In this document: in pieces, positions 10,472 to 20,860 of the stretch
How the letters are laid out: each line of letters starts with the position of its first letter
How positions within the stretch are numbered: position 1 is the stretch's first letter
NCBI GenBank assembly: GCA_011316305.1
Contig: SAUG01000133.1
Location: 62,001 to 126,000 of the forward strand
Direction of reading: 5' to 3'
DNA length: 64,000 nt
Source: Rusavskia elegans
Lineage: Eukaryota; Ascomycota; Lecanoromycetes; Teloschistales; Teloschistaceae
The notes under the pieces: generated by a model
Told to the model about the DNA's origin: nothing
The model's input: the letters and a program-made list of their open reading frames with translations, nothing else
Databases searched by the model: none
Program-made: the position numbers and the translations under genes

Positions 10472-11994
10472 TGGACTCCAGTGGGATCCGAAAGACGGTT
10501 GATGCAAGGCAGCGAAAAAGGGGGTTCGATACTAGGCGGCGTCATGGAATTACCACAACCGAAAGAGCATATGGACGATAGCTCAAACATCTGCTTCCTG
10601 ACTCTTCACCTTCCACATCGAATAGACAACCCTCATACGCTCCATACCGCAACATCCTCCTTTATCCCCCCTTTTCCCAATACCTCTTCTATTCCACGAA
10701 TTCTTCGCAACAACCTACCCTCCAGCTTCCACTATATCAGGCAACCTCCCCCCCTCGCCTTATCTCTTTCCCCTTTCCCTTGCCTTCCCTCCCCTCCTTC
10801 CCCCTATCTTCCTCCCTCTCTAATCAAATACACCATCCCCCAACTTTCCACACCATTCCCCACAAGCTCAACCAAGGGCAGGGAAACCGCCCTGCAACAG
10901 CCCAACTCATCCTCAGTACGATTATCATACCCTCACCAAATAGTCAGAATTGAGTCTTCGAAGAACCTTCTTGATAATAAAGTCCGGATTGCATGGCACT
11001 GCCTGGCATTCATGCAAAGGTCCAAAGGAGATCGTAAGATAGTGGGTTGGAGTGGGGTTTTTTGCTTCAATGAGTGGGATCTTGTTCTATGGATGAGATT
11101 GATGGCAGAGATGCGCTGCTGATATTCCTTGGATCCTCTATGCCTGAGTCGTGGTAGTGGTTTGTCTCAACTTATTTTACCTCGCAAAAAGGATCAGAGT
11201 CTCCGCGAAGTTTTCCAGCGAGAACATATCCATCTCCAACCCTCGTGCCCAACCACCACCATTCCTAAACCGAAGATCAGCATACCGATTGTTATTTCAG
11301 ATCGCGGTTGCCTTCAAGTCCCTTTCCTTGCCAAAAAACACCCCCGCAGAAAGACTATCACATCGCCAAACCACACCATACGAAAACAAGCACAACGCTT
11401 CTCAAGCGTAAGCGTCAAGTCCACTCGAGTAAATCCACTTATCCAATTCCCTCGGTGCAAGCAAAGAACAGTTCGATTCACCAAGTCTAAATCAACAAGA
11501 TCGGTATATTTTACATACAATATAGATATGTATACTCTCCAGCCAAAAATACTCTACAACGCACCAACCCTTGCCTATAAAAAGGCATTTAAAGAAGGAC
11601 GGATACTTATCACCTCACCTAAATTTCTCAACCCCATCCTCTCCTTTCTCCCATTCTTGACACCCCAACGACGTCTATCCACGGAAACCCCTACTGCTTT
11701 CCCAATCCCCAGCACTACCCATCTTACAAGGAATCCAAGTCCACTATCTCATCTCCTATCCTCTCCCCCTTTACCCCCCTCCCCCCTCCTCTCCCTCCCT
11801 CCCTACCCCGGCCAAATCCCCCTCGGCACAATCCCTACCCCTTAATCGGGTATCTGATACCCCGACTTTTTGCCTATTGAAGACCCTATAAAATATAGGA
11901 TATCGGTTTCGCGGCTGTTACGCGTATATCTGTAAAAGAAGTTGATAGGTCTTTACCTGTTGGCGAGGTGATAAGGGTGGAAACGTGGCGTGGG

Positions 11995-12140
11995 GGTCCT
12001 GAGTTGTGGTGGTGGATGGTGAAAGGGGTAGGGAGGGGAGGAAGGGAAGGAAGGAGGGGAGGAGGGAGGAGGGGAGGAGGGGGGGAGGGAAGGGAGGAGG
12101 AGGGGAGGAGGGAAGGAAGGGAGGGAGGGAAGGAAGGTTG
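11995..12140. repeat. G/A-rich polypurine tract
   Basis: An almost uninterrupted purine run on the plus strand with repeated GGGAGG and GGAAGG units, densest at 12,020-12,135. A complementary C/T-rich run (CCCTCCCTCCCT type) lies about 300 bp upstream at 11,745-11,815. Such tracts can form triplex or G-quadruplex structures; whether they do here is unknown. Confidence 0.7.
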
Positions 12141-12982
12141 CAAACATAGTAGTAGAGGTGATACGATAGAGTTACCAACGGCGGGAAGGTCGGTTTGAAA
12201 AAAAAGGAATGTAGTATGCTACTACATATCAGGATAACAGCAGAAGTATCAGGGAACCTACCAGAAAACCCAGTAACAAATCAGCATTCCACCAGCCACA
12301 CAGTCGGAATTATCAATTAGTTCTATAAAAACGATAGTATTTCCAACCCCATGCCCCCTGAACATCTAATATTTCCCACTCCGCATACAACCCTCACCTT
12401 CCAATATACCTCCTCCCCCTCCCTTCCCTACCCTTATCCCCACTCCTCTCACACACGATCCCACAAACCTCCTACCAACACTCAGCCTAACACACCTCAA
12501 CAAACCCAATCAACCACACCACCTCCGTCTCTCACCCACCCCACCCCATCCCCCAAAGAAACACCAAGGCCCCCATCGCCCAGACCTCGAACAAAAGCAG
12601 AAGCTGAGTACTAGCTATTCTATCACGCAAGTCTGGTTCTTGCCTGGGCAGCAACCGCAGCACCAGCAACTGCAATACCAGATATAGATTCATCCAAAGC
12701 GATTACCGAACGCGAGCTAGGATGATGGAGGGATATACACTGGTACGGTATGGTATGGTATGGTAATAGAAATTCTTTCCAACGCTTGAGTATAGATTTA
12801 AAGATTTAAAAAACGGCCGAGGTTGATATATTGGGCGTTGGGTAGGTTTTTCTATTCGGTGGAATAGCTTTTGGTGCTTGTGTAGGATGGAATGGAGGAT
12901 ATGGTTTAGAGCTGGTTTCGGTCTTGGGCTATTGAGCTGGGTGCTTAATTGGTCAGGGGGTTGGGGCTTTGGGTTGGGGTTT

Positions 12983-13030
12983 GGGAGAGGAGGTGGGAGA
13001 GGAGGTGGGAGAGGAGGTGGGAGAGGAGGT
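12983..13030 (+). repeat. Four exact tandem copies of a 12-bp unit
   Basis: The unit gggagaggaggt occurs four times in a row (12983-12994, 12995-13006, 13007-13018, 13019-13030) with no mismatch. It is a minisatellite-like repeat about 330 bp upstream of array copy F. Confidence 0.95.
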
Positions 13031-13364
13031 GATAGTTGTTGGTTTGTGCAGACAGTAGGTTCTGAGATACGAGCTTAAAAAGACATGTAGAGACTGTAGT
13101 TTCGTGTAGTGGCAACTGTTCAGACGGACGGCAAACGCGGATCTTGAATATATGCAGTCCATGCATTTATTCATTCACTCACGGAGATCACCACACACCT
13201 CACCTCACCTCTTTCTGTCAGCAGCTTTCCGATTTGTGATCCGTAATTTCTTCCTTTGGTCAACTCGCCTTCTATCACAGAAGCTTGCTCCGTACTAAGT
13301 CGCCATCAACCCACTTCCTACTAAAGCACTGTACCCAATACTGATTCGAATCGTCATCATCACC

Positions 13365-14060
13365 ATGAGTCCCAACATGGACTGGGAGAAATGGTCAGGC
13401 TTCCAGGGCGACGGCATCTACATGATCTTCAATTCCTCATCGCTCAACTGCCTTGACCTCGAAGACTCCGGTGATGCCATAGAACTGAAGTAAATCGTTT
13501 CTTGCCCCCAAATTTCGTGATGGGGACTTACATGTAGCAGACGCCACACTCCGAACAACCCGGCTCATTTATGGCGAATCATCAAATGGCCTGAAGGCGA
13601 CGTCTATGTAATCGAAAACGTTCTCCATCAAGTCTTCATATGGTCTGAAGGTAATTCAATCGTATACTTGCACCATTACACCAAAGATACTGACGGCCAC
13701 TACAGGTCGCGGTCAGGTTGTGAAAGGGAAGTCGATGTCCGCAGAGGTCTTCGTGGGCGAACCCTGGGTCATGCTACCGTCTGGCTGGTCTCTTGAAACA
13801 CTTTGGGCTATCGACAAGAGCATGTGTGCTCTAGACCCGGGCAACATGGTTGTGTAGGTGATTCATCTGAATTCCTAGATGTAGAGTCGAGAATACCAAG
13901 GCTGATTGGACCTGGCAGCTTTCGGAGTATCACAACCTTTGGTCATGTATTGGCTGAAGGGAAGGCGCCTAGTCCAGAATATCTGTTTTTGCTGCCAGAG
14001 CAACTGAGAGAGGAGCATGGACAGGAGCAGAAATGGCTCTTGCAAAAACAGCCAGAGTGA
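13365..14060 (+). CDS. Beta-trefoil (ricin-B-like) family protein, array copy F
   Basis: Exons 13365-13489, 13541-13650, 13706-13853 and 13919-14060; 174 aa; phases 2, 1, 2. It opens MSPNMDWEKWSGFQGDGIYM, continues NNPAHLWRIIKWPEGDVYVI, and has ETLWAIDKSMCALDPGNMVV and FRSITTFGHVLAEGKA, ending QKWLLQKQPE. A second ATG four codons in gives MDWEKW, the start seen in copy C, so either could be used. All splice sites are acceptable and the frame is intact. There is no signal peptide. It is the closest intact model for repairing the reading of copies E and G by comparison. Confidence 0.75.
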
Positions 14061-14453
14061 AAGGAGGGCCTCCACGGCTCGGGACGGTGAATAAAAATGC
14101 TTTCTGCCTCCTGGAGCAAAGAAGATGGCGCTCGTCATGTGTAGAACGACATAGACGGATAGAGTCATCCTGAGATAGCGAGCAAAATAACACGAAGCCA
14201 ATACCAATCTTTAGGAGTCCATGCCACCATGGCTTAGAAAGAAGAAGAGTTGGTATTGCAATCCTTGATTCATGGAACATGTCATTCACTTACAGAAATC
14301 ACCACTCACCTTCATCTTCCAGCTGTCACCTGTAGCACTCACTTCTTTTCATCAGCTTCCCAATTTATCATCCAAAAGGTTCTTTTTCTTCAACTTACTT
14401 CGTTCTTTCTATCAACTATATCTGCCACATACCGAACCCAGTATCGATCAACA
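14061..14453. promoter_or_regulatory. Spacer and likely promoter of array copy G
   Basis: About 390 bp. The half before copy G is rich in CTT/TTC pyrimidine runs ending in a CATAC-rich stretch, as before copies F and H. No separate gene is seen. Confidence 0.4.
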
Positions 14454-15125
14454 ATGATTGGGGTAGCTGGTCAGGCTTTGATGGCGAGGGCACCTATGTC
14501 ATCATCAACAAATTATCTCTACACAGCCTCCAGATGGACGAGGACAGTCGGGTTTCATTAGAGTATGCGCATCCTTCATCTTCACCGCAGTGGCTCAGAT
14601 AGTACAGTCTCCATACGCCGAACAACCTGGCGCAGCTATGGATTATCCACAAGTGGGCCTATGGAGAAGTCTACGTTATCGAGAACTTTTTCCATCAAGA
14701 TTTGCTGGTAGCACGAGGTATGTGATGTACCTTACATGTGTGACTTCCTGGGAAAGCAAGTGAGTAACAAGAAACTCAAGGTTTCTTCGGGCAAGTCACA
14801 GGGGACAAAATCGATAGAGACAGCCTCCACCGTCGCCATGACATCCCCGAGCGCTGGTGTATGGAAGCACTTTGGACTATCGACAAGGGCATGTGCGCCT
14901 TGGAACCTGGCAGACCCGTTGTGTACGTACTTTTTGCGACCCTTGAGATAACACGGCCTAGAATACAGTAGGTTGACTCTATACCCTAGCTTTCGGAGTA
15001 TCAAGCATCCCGGATATGTTCTGGTTGAAGGCGGGGGAGATGAGACCGAAATCATTTTAGAAGATGAACTGGAGGCCCGTGTAGGGAAAATGCAACAGTG
15101 GCTTTTGCAAAAACAGCCTGAATGA
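14454..15125 (+). pseudogene. Beta-trefoil family, array copy G with start-codon frameshift
   Basis: From 14456 the frame reads DWGSWSGFDGEGTYVIINK and stays open through exons ending at 14562, then 14608-14717, 14781-14922 and 14990-15125. It includes NNLAQLWIIHKWAYGEVYVI, EALWTIDKGMCALEPGRPVV, FRSIKHPGYVLVEGGGDE and QQWLLQKQPE. The only nearby ATG (14454) is in another frame: the sequence reads ATG-ATTGG where intact copies read ATG-GATTGG or ATG-GACTGG. One missing G next to the start explains it. No in-frame ATG exists upstream before a stop. The rest is free of damage, so the loss is recent, or translation starts at a non-ATG codon or from an unseen 5' exon. Confidence 0.65.
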
Positions 15126-15741
15126 TAGCAATGCACCCACAAGATGGGGCTCAAATAGGCCAGCAGCGATTATTGACCCTCGTTCCCTCCCGGAGCGAAA
15201 AGAAAAGAAACGAAAAGAAAGGTGATGCTTCGAAGGTGGAAAAAGACATAGGTACATATGGAGATTCCACGGGAAGGCGAGCAAAACAACACGAAGCCAA
15301 GACCAACCTTATTTGGTAATTGTGGTATGAAATATTTTCAAGGAGCTGCTCGCAACAGTGAAGAATCCATTTACAGTTCACCTGGCCGTTTGACAGGGCA
15401 ATGGGTCGCCACATAGTTGTTAACTTCTGCAGAGGTGTAGAGGAGATGGACTCACCGCAGAGACCTTCATTTCAACTCTCGGCTGTATCCCACGTCTGGT
15501 CCGTGCCACCAGAGCTTGAAGAGAGAAGAAAGACTGCCATCGTGTCGTTATATGTGATCCATCAATCAGATCATTCACTCACGGAGTTTACTTTCACTCT
15601 TCACTCGCATGTTGCATAATCTTGCGCTAGCGTGAATTTGTGTCCTTACCGATTCACGAAACCTTCAACCTCTTTCTTCTGAATTCTTTTCTTTTTTGAC
15701 TCTCGAAAGTCCGCTACCCATCGATTCAAGTCCGCGTCACC
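15126..15741. promoter_or_regulatory. Spacer and likely promoter of array copy H
   Basis: About 616 bp without a gene. The last 150 bp are C/T-rich (CTTTCTTCTGAATTCTTTTC region near 15,670-15,700), resembling the leaders of other array copies. Confidence 0.4.
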
Positions 15742-16437
15742 ATGGACCTTCCACATTGGTCAGGCTTTGAGGGAGAGGGCAAATACATCATCGTGAACGC
15801 GGCAACCCTAGAGTGCCTAACGGCTGTGCCACCAGTGCACGTAGGCGGGCCTGAGGGTGTGATTACAACGTACGCTGCTCGTCCCTTCCTCTGGGCTACA
15901 CTGAGAAAATCAAGGGGCCATCGTCTGCATGATATGAGTCAAGTATGGGAGATTCGGCAGATGCCTGGACAAGCCGCGGCCTACTTTCTTGTCAACGCTC
16001 ATTGGAAAAATCCATTGGCAGCAGACCGTAGGGAGCCGCAGTACAACTTCTCTAGTGTGGCTGGCTGACGAATTGCTGTAGCCCCCAGCGTTGGAGTCCG
16101 CTTAATGAACTTTGATGCGAATTTGTTCATCAAGGATTTTCGTATGGGGTTCTGTTATGCTGAATTCCCCATCAATGCGCTATGGGATATAGAAAAGGAC
16201 ATATGCGAGCTGGAGCCTGGCAAGAAGGTCGTGTAAGTGATCTCTACTGATATCAGACTACAATAACGGGGAGACTGGATACTGACAAAATCGGACAGGT
16301 TGCGGAGTATCGCGAAATGTGATCATGAATTACATCAGGGACCAGATAATAGCTCGTTATCCCTTCAACATCGGAATCCAACCAGTGGCTCCCAAGTGGA
16401 ATGGCACATGTGGCTCTTGCAGAAACAACCAGAGTGA
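15742..16437 (+). CDS. Beta-trefoil (ricin-B-like) family protein, array copy H
   Basis: Exons 15742-15869, 15915-16027, 16082-16232 and 16299-16437; 176 aa; phases 2, 1, 2. It opens MDLPHWSGFEGEGKYIIVNA and continues DMSQVWEIRQMPGQAAAYFL, then has NALWDIEKDICELEPGKKVV, LRSIAKCDHELHQ and MWLLQKQPE. It is the most divergent intact copy: V and Y replace conserved residues in the second block, and the usual A/G-Y-V-L segment is altered. The first exon is longer, with a Val/Pro-rich loop. The introns are shorter than in its neighbours (45, 54 and 66 bp). There is no signal peptide. Confidence 0.72.
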
Positions 16438-17228
16438 AAGAAGGTATCTCCAGAACGGGCGGTAGTCAGAAACATGTTGGTGATTGACTTGGCTCTCCCT
16501 TCCAAGGGAAGAAAATGGAGCCTGAGAATTGCAGGAAGACATTCAAAACTCGATATAGAATATCAAAAAGACAAGCATCAAATAATCAAGTCAAGATCTC
16601 CTTCCCAAGGAATCCGAGTGACATACCATCTCGCAGCCAGTCTCAGTTGTTTGTAATTGACACGTGTATAACTTACTGTTGTGCCCGTCAACAAAGCGTG
16701 CTCTTTTGCTGGGGTGTGTACGAAGGAGACCGACACATCGCAGATGTCTCCGTCTCTTTCATGAATCTTATCATTTTCCATGTCTCTATCGCGTCTTCTT
16801 TCCTGGTGACTGTCCCCAGCATATCAAGGCGCTCACATTCCTCGGACGGAATAGCTGATGGATGGAGAACGCAAGATTAGCTTGGGAAGGTCAAGAGAAA
16901 GGTAACAAAGAGACCAGTAGTGAGATGGAGTAGATACAGATTTCCAGTATGAAAATCCGCAAGAGCAAACGTGAGGAGGGAGGTTCCTTCTTTCAGAGAC
17001 TCAACGTGAGTAAGTCACGCCGGAGAATGCTCGAAAACGTTTCCAAAGCCTGAGCCCTGAACGAGGGCTTCAGCCCTACAGCTCGGCTCCTGAATTGGCA
17101 TACATAGCAGCCCCTTTTACATCATATCTACGTAAGAACAACCCGGTGTTTTTGACCTATTCTTCCAACCGGCATGTACACAATAGCACCAGCAGCAAAC
17201 ACCTCCCATTCCTCTCGACCCAAACCCC
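16438..17228. other. Intergenic region, no gene seen
   Basis: About 790 bp between the last array copy and a convergent secreted-protein gene. Overlapping short frames only. The 3' ends of both genes lie here. Confidence 0.6.
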
Positions 17229-18083
17229 TTAACTCCCCGAGCCCACCAAGCCCCAAGTCCCCCCAAACCCTCCACCTCCTAGCATTGTGCACCCTACCGC
17301 CTCCACAGCCACCAAATCCCCACCAAGCACTCTTTCCTCTTCCAACTCAAACCCAGCCGCTATCGGTTTTCGAGCCTCAGCGTCCGTAAAGGCTTGACAG
17401 ACCAACTCATCGGACGATGACTCCCCGCCGCCGGACACATTGATGATAATGATACTGAAGACAGGTTTCTTATTGTTGGAGCTGAAAGGGACGATCTTGT
17501 CGATGGGGACGGGCATTTGGGTTGAGCTGTCGTCTGAGGGATCGGTAGAGAGGGCGAAGCGGAGGGAGGCCGTTGGTACTTGCTGCTGTTGCTGATTTGA
17601 TGGTGAAGAGGTAGCACTCGACGTCGCTGCCGTAGAGGCTGGCGCACTCTTCGTCGATGATGGCATGAAAGCAGCTATCTCCACCTTTGGAGCCGGACTC
17701 ACACCCTCCATCTGCTTCTTCAAACCCTGCTCATCCGAACAGAAGATCGCTCCGATCTTCACCGGTTCTGCGCCGAGTTCCGCCCCTGGGAAGTCGGTAT
17801 TGAAAGGTTCGCCTAGGGCTTGCTTGCCTTCCTTGTCGCTGAAGCATTGGCATTGGATTTCATCTTGGGAGATGGGGATGGAGGTGCCAGAGTTGACGTG
17901 GATGGAGACTGCTTTTTGGATTTTGGAGGCATCGAAAAGGGTGTTGAAAGGGACAGAGGCGGATACGGCGGTCTCTTCGTTGGAGGTGGCGATGGCGAGG
18001 GATATCGTGCCTTGAGAGGTGACGGTTGTTGCGAAATGTAGGACGGCGAATGAAAGGAAGGAGAGGTGGGAATGGAGCTTCAT
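17229..18083 (-). CDS. Predicted secreted protein with an internal duplication
   Basis: A 284-aa single-exon frame with a clear signal peptide (MKLHSHLSFLSFAVLHFATT, likely cleaved after VTSQ near residue 24). The mature part contains two related halves joined by an Ala/Ser/Thr/Gln-rich linker (about residues 142-172). The first half has IQCQCFSDKEGKQALGEPF and KIGAIFCSDEQG. The second half has LVCQAFTDAEARKPIAAGFE and AVEAVGCTMLGGG. Both show an acidic strand, a Cys-x2-F-(S/T)-D motif, a conserved G-(E/F)-x-(F/L) segment and a final Cys. I do not recognise the family. A small secreted or cell-wall protein is the natural reading. Confidence 0.7.
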   Translation of the reverse strand: MKLHSHLSFLSFAVLHFATTVTSQGTISLAIATSNEETAVSASVPFNTLFDASKIQKAVSIHVNSGTSIPISQDEIQCQCFSDKEGKQALGEPFNTDFPGAELGAEPVKIGAIFCSDEQGLKKQMEGVSPAPKVEIAAFMPSSTKSAPASTAATSSATSSPSNQQQQQVPTASLRFALSTDPSDDSSTQMPVPIDKIVPFSSNNKKPVFSIIIINVSGGGESSSDELVCQAFTDAEARKPIAAGFELEEERVLGGDLVAVEAVGCTMLGGGGFGGTWGLVGSGS

Positions 18084-18986
18084 GGTTGAAGACCCGGGAA
18101 AGGAAAGGGGAGAAGGAGGGTCTTGCTGAGGTAGTCGATGAAAGGAAAGGAAAAATCAATGCAGATACGAGAGATCGCACCAGGCGGTCTCAAAAGACAG
18201 ATACGAGGAAAAGAAAAGACAATGGTTCACAAATGTCTGACAAGACAGATGGAAAAAGGAAGCTTGACGAGGAGAAGACGCAGTCACAAGAAGGAAAGCT
18301 TCAACGCATGATGCATGAACGTACCATCAATGGGCTTTCCAGCCTCAAGTATATACGTTGTACTGGGCATGAGAAGCTTACGACTACTTCTCAACCGCAA
18401 TAATAGCATGTGGCAGTGCTCGGTCAGACGTATCTCGCTGGCCAATACATAACTTATACAAAGATCACACGACTCTTGGGGAATACAGCGATACTTGTTG
18501 AGAGGCTCTGGTCTTCATATGGCTGTGTGTTTGTGAGACGAAGTGAGGGCGCATAAATCCAGGGGGTGTTTAAGAATCCTTTGGGTTCAGGGGTTGAGAC
18601 GTGAGGACTGCCGTCAACCTCAGCTTATGTAGAGCATACTCCCCTTAATTTGATGGTACACGCAAGGTCGGAAGTAGGCGATGTTTCAATACCCCAGTGA
18701 AATGAAAAGAACCATCGCTACCTTGCAAGCTCATCTATTATACAGAGTTTGCAATTGCTAGCCCAACCATGATCCCTTGTCCTGCTCTGCCAACTGCAGA
18801 TCATCTAGTTATTTCCCCCGGCGACCTAATAGAGAGTCGTCAATTAATAAGAAGAGAAGATTCGAGACTCCCATGATCATGTGTGTCCATGTCACGCCGA
18901 CCGCTTCCCTTGCACTTTTCCCCATTGCCCTTTCCCCTTCACCTCCTCGCATCCACCACTCATGTTGCCAACACCTCACTCATCCC
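18084..18986. other. Intergenic region, no gene seen
   Basis: About 900 bp. The first part is purine-rich on the plus strand and holds the promoter of the secreted-protein gene (minus). No supportable coding region. Confidence 0.55.
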
Positions 18987-19970
18987 CTACTTCTTCGTAC
19001 TCCGTGTCCTGCTTCCCACAGTGCCCTTCACTGCCTTCGCTGGGACCTTCTTCTCCTTCTTGGCCGGTGTACTCTTCTTCACACCCCCACTTCCCTTAGG
19101 TCGTCCTCGTGCTTTGGGCGTGTCAGCTCCATTAGGAGCTTCCTTGGTTGCGTCGTCTTTCTTTGCCTTGGCGGGGGTAGCAGCGGGTTTGCGACCGGGT
19201 TTCTTTTTCTCCGCCGCTGGAGCCTCCTTGGGAGCCTCCTTGGGAGCAGGCTTTGGAGCGGCTTTGGGAGCAGCCTTAGGGGTAGCCTTAGGAGCAGCCT
19301 TGGGTGCAGCTTTAGGAGCGGCTTTGGGTGCTGGCTTGGCGTTGCCGCTTCCCTTGGGACGGCCACGGGCTTTTTTAGCTGGGGGCTCAGCTGCGGCGGA
19401 CTCTTCGCCTGCTGCTTCTTCTTCTTTCTCTTCCTCGGCGGGTTCTTCGGTAGCCTTGCGTTTTTTGGAGGCGGCGGCTGGGGTGGCTTTAGGCGTTGGG
19501 GTTTTCTTAGGTGCGGGACTCTTAGCCTTGGGCGCGGGGCTCTTGCTCTTTTCCTTTCCTTGAGCGCCGTTGGTATTGGGAACGGCAAGGTTGTCATCGT
19601 TGGTACTATTCTCCTCAGGTTTCTCTTCCGTAGGAGCAGCAGCCGCTCCATCGTTCTTTTTTCCGTCGGGCGCATCTCCATCTTGTTCACCGGCGGCGGT
19701 ACGATCGTTCTTCTCCTCGACATCAAGCTCGCTCTGCCGCTTCACGACATCGTTACCTGGACGTGTGACGTGCACGGCGGGGTTCTCGGGCTCGGCGTTG
19801 CGTTTGATGGTGTTGCCGCGTTTAGACTGAATAGCAATCTCGCCCTCATCTTTCTTTTCGGCAACTTCACCGCCGGGACGACCACCGCCATAGGCCCAGG
19901 ATACTGGAAGGCCAGAATTAGCGCGCTGTGCTGAGGAGGCGCACTTGCGAATGGGGATGGTAATGGGCAT
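18987..19970 (-). CDS. AT-hook / histone H1-like chromatin protein
   Basis: A single exon, 327 aa from ATG 19970; the frame extends upstream only with non-ATG codons. The N-terminal 60 residues (MPITIPIRKCASSAQRANSG, later YGGGRPGGEVAEKKDEGEIA) are less biased and may form a separate conserved segment. The middle is acidic and Lys/Ala-rich. Two AT-hook cores ARGRPKGSG appear (about residues 200 and 290), plus a weaker KKPGRKPA. Between them are nine or so P-K-A-A or P-K-x-A units like the tail of histone H1. Such proteins bind the minor groove of AT-rich DNA in the nucleus. The specific role is inferred only from composition. Confidence 0.75.
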   Translation of the reverse strand: MPITIPIRKCASSAQRANSGLPVSWAYGGGRPGGEVAEKKDEGEIAIQSKRGNTIKRNAEPENPAVHVTRPGNDVVKRQSELDVEEKNDRTAAGEQDGDAPDGKKNDGAAAAPTEEKPEENSTNDDNLAVPNTNGAQGKEKSKSPAPKAKSPAPKKTPTPKATPAAASKKRKATEEPAEEEKEEEAAGEESAAAEPPAKKARGRPKGSGNAKPAPKAAPKAAPKAAPKATPKAAPKAAPKPAPKEAPKEAPAAEKKKPGRKPAATPAKAKKDDATKEAPNGADTPKARGRPKGSGGVKKSTPAKKEKKVPAKAVKGTVGSRTRSTKK

Positions 19971-20860
19971 GGTAGGCGGTATACTGATCAATTGGAATGC
20001 TTGTAGGATGTAGGAGAAGCCATGGAGGCATGTTGAATAGCTTCATGTACGTGATTTATCGATGAAACTGGGTGGCACTTACCCTGATCACCGACTTGGG
20101 GTACTTCGGACTCGGCCATGATAAATATTCCAGAAAGGATGCTTGGTGTCACGAACGCGTTGAAGCTCTGATAATCAAGAGGAACAGAAGGCGATCATGC
20201 GCAGATGGGAGATGGGCAGAAAGAAAAATGGTTGGCGGTGGAAGAAATAAATGGAAGGAAAGGAAACAGAAGTGAAGTGAAGTCGCGCAAGATAGAAAAC
20301 ACGGGGCGCCGCCGCGCTCTGACGGAACCATTTGGCCCGTTCGGTCAACTCGCGCTAGGCCGAATGGGGATAGCGACAAATACTACTTGCCCCTCTCGGA
20401 GGCAGCACATATGCGCGGAGGCATGACATATCCCAATGCATGTCATAATATATATATGGGCAGCCTGGGTGATGTCTTGTTTAGCATCTTCATCGGCGAT
20501 GGATGGCACTACAGCTAGGGTGCATAGTTGGCTACAAACGAACGAGGAGCTCAGGGGGCGAGGTCAGAAGTAACAAGAACGCCATCGACGATGCTTTAGA
20601 GGACCGACGAAGAGTAATAGATACTTCCGATCCACCTTCTTATCAGGTAGAGTACATGAGACCGCTCCGGCACCCAACAAAGTCGCCCCTGAGCCGACCC
20701 TGAATGGGCCATCCTTACTATGAGACCAAGTAAAACTTCCCTTTTTGCGAGGTAGAGGAGAACATACGACAGACCACTCAACCATACGCACAGAGCATGC
20801 TCGAATCTTACATTGTCCATATGCTTTCCGGACCAATTCCATTTCTTCTCACTTTTGAGC
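19971..20860. other. Intergenic region, no gene seen
   Basis: About 890 bp between the AT-hook gene and the end of DEF1, both on the minus strand. Short frames on both strands lack coding features. Confidence 0.55.

Larger units (their letters stand above)
10472..13364. other. Low-complexity pyrimidine/purine-rich spacer inside the array
   Basis: About 2.9 kb without a supportable gene. From roughly 10,640 to 11,850 the plus strand is C/T-rich. At 12,000-12,140 it turns into an almost pure G/A tract (GGGAGGAGGG-type). From 12,350 to 12,600 it is again C-rich. TATGG repeats occur near 12,745. Two long open frames (10,481-11,122 and 11,129-11,845) exist because pyrimidine-rich DNA lacks stops; their translations are Pro/Ser/Leu-biased and match nothing I know. 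The promoter of copy F must lie in the last few hundred bases. Confidence 0.6.

Noticed and set aside
10481..11845. Two long plus-strand open frames (213 and 238 codons)
   Set aside because: They lie in pyrimidine-rich DNA that has few stops by chance. The products are Pro/Ser/Leu-biased with no family match, and neither has promoter or intron features.
18777..19934. 385-codon plus-strand open frame, hydrophobic Ser/Gly/Leu-rich
   Set aside because: Antisense of the AT-hook gene. The apparent membrane segments are the complement of Lys/Ala/Pro repeats.
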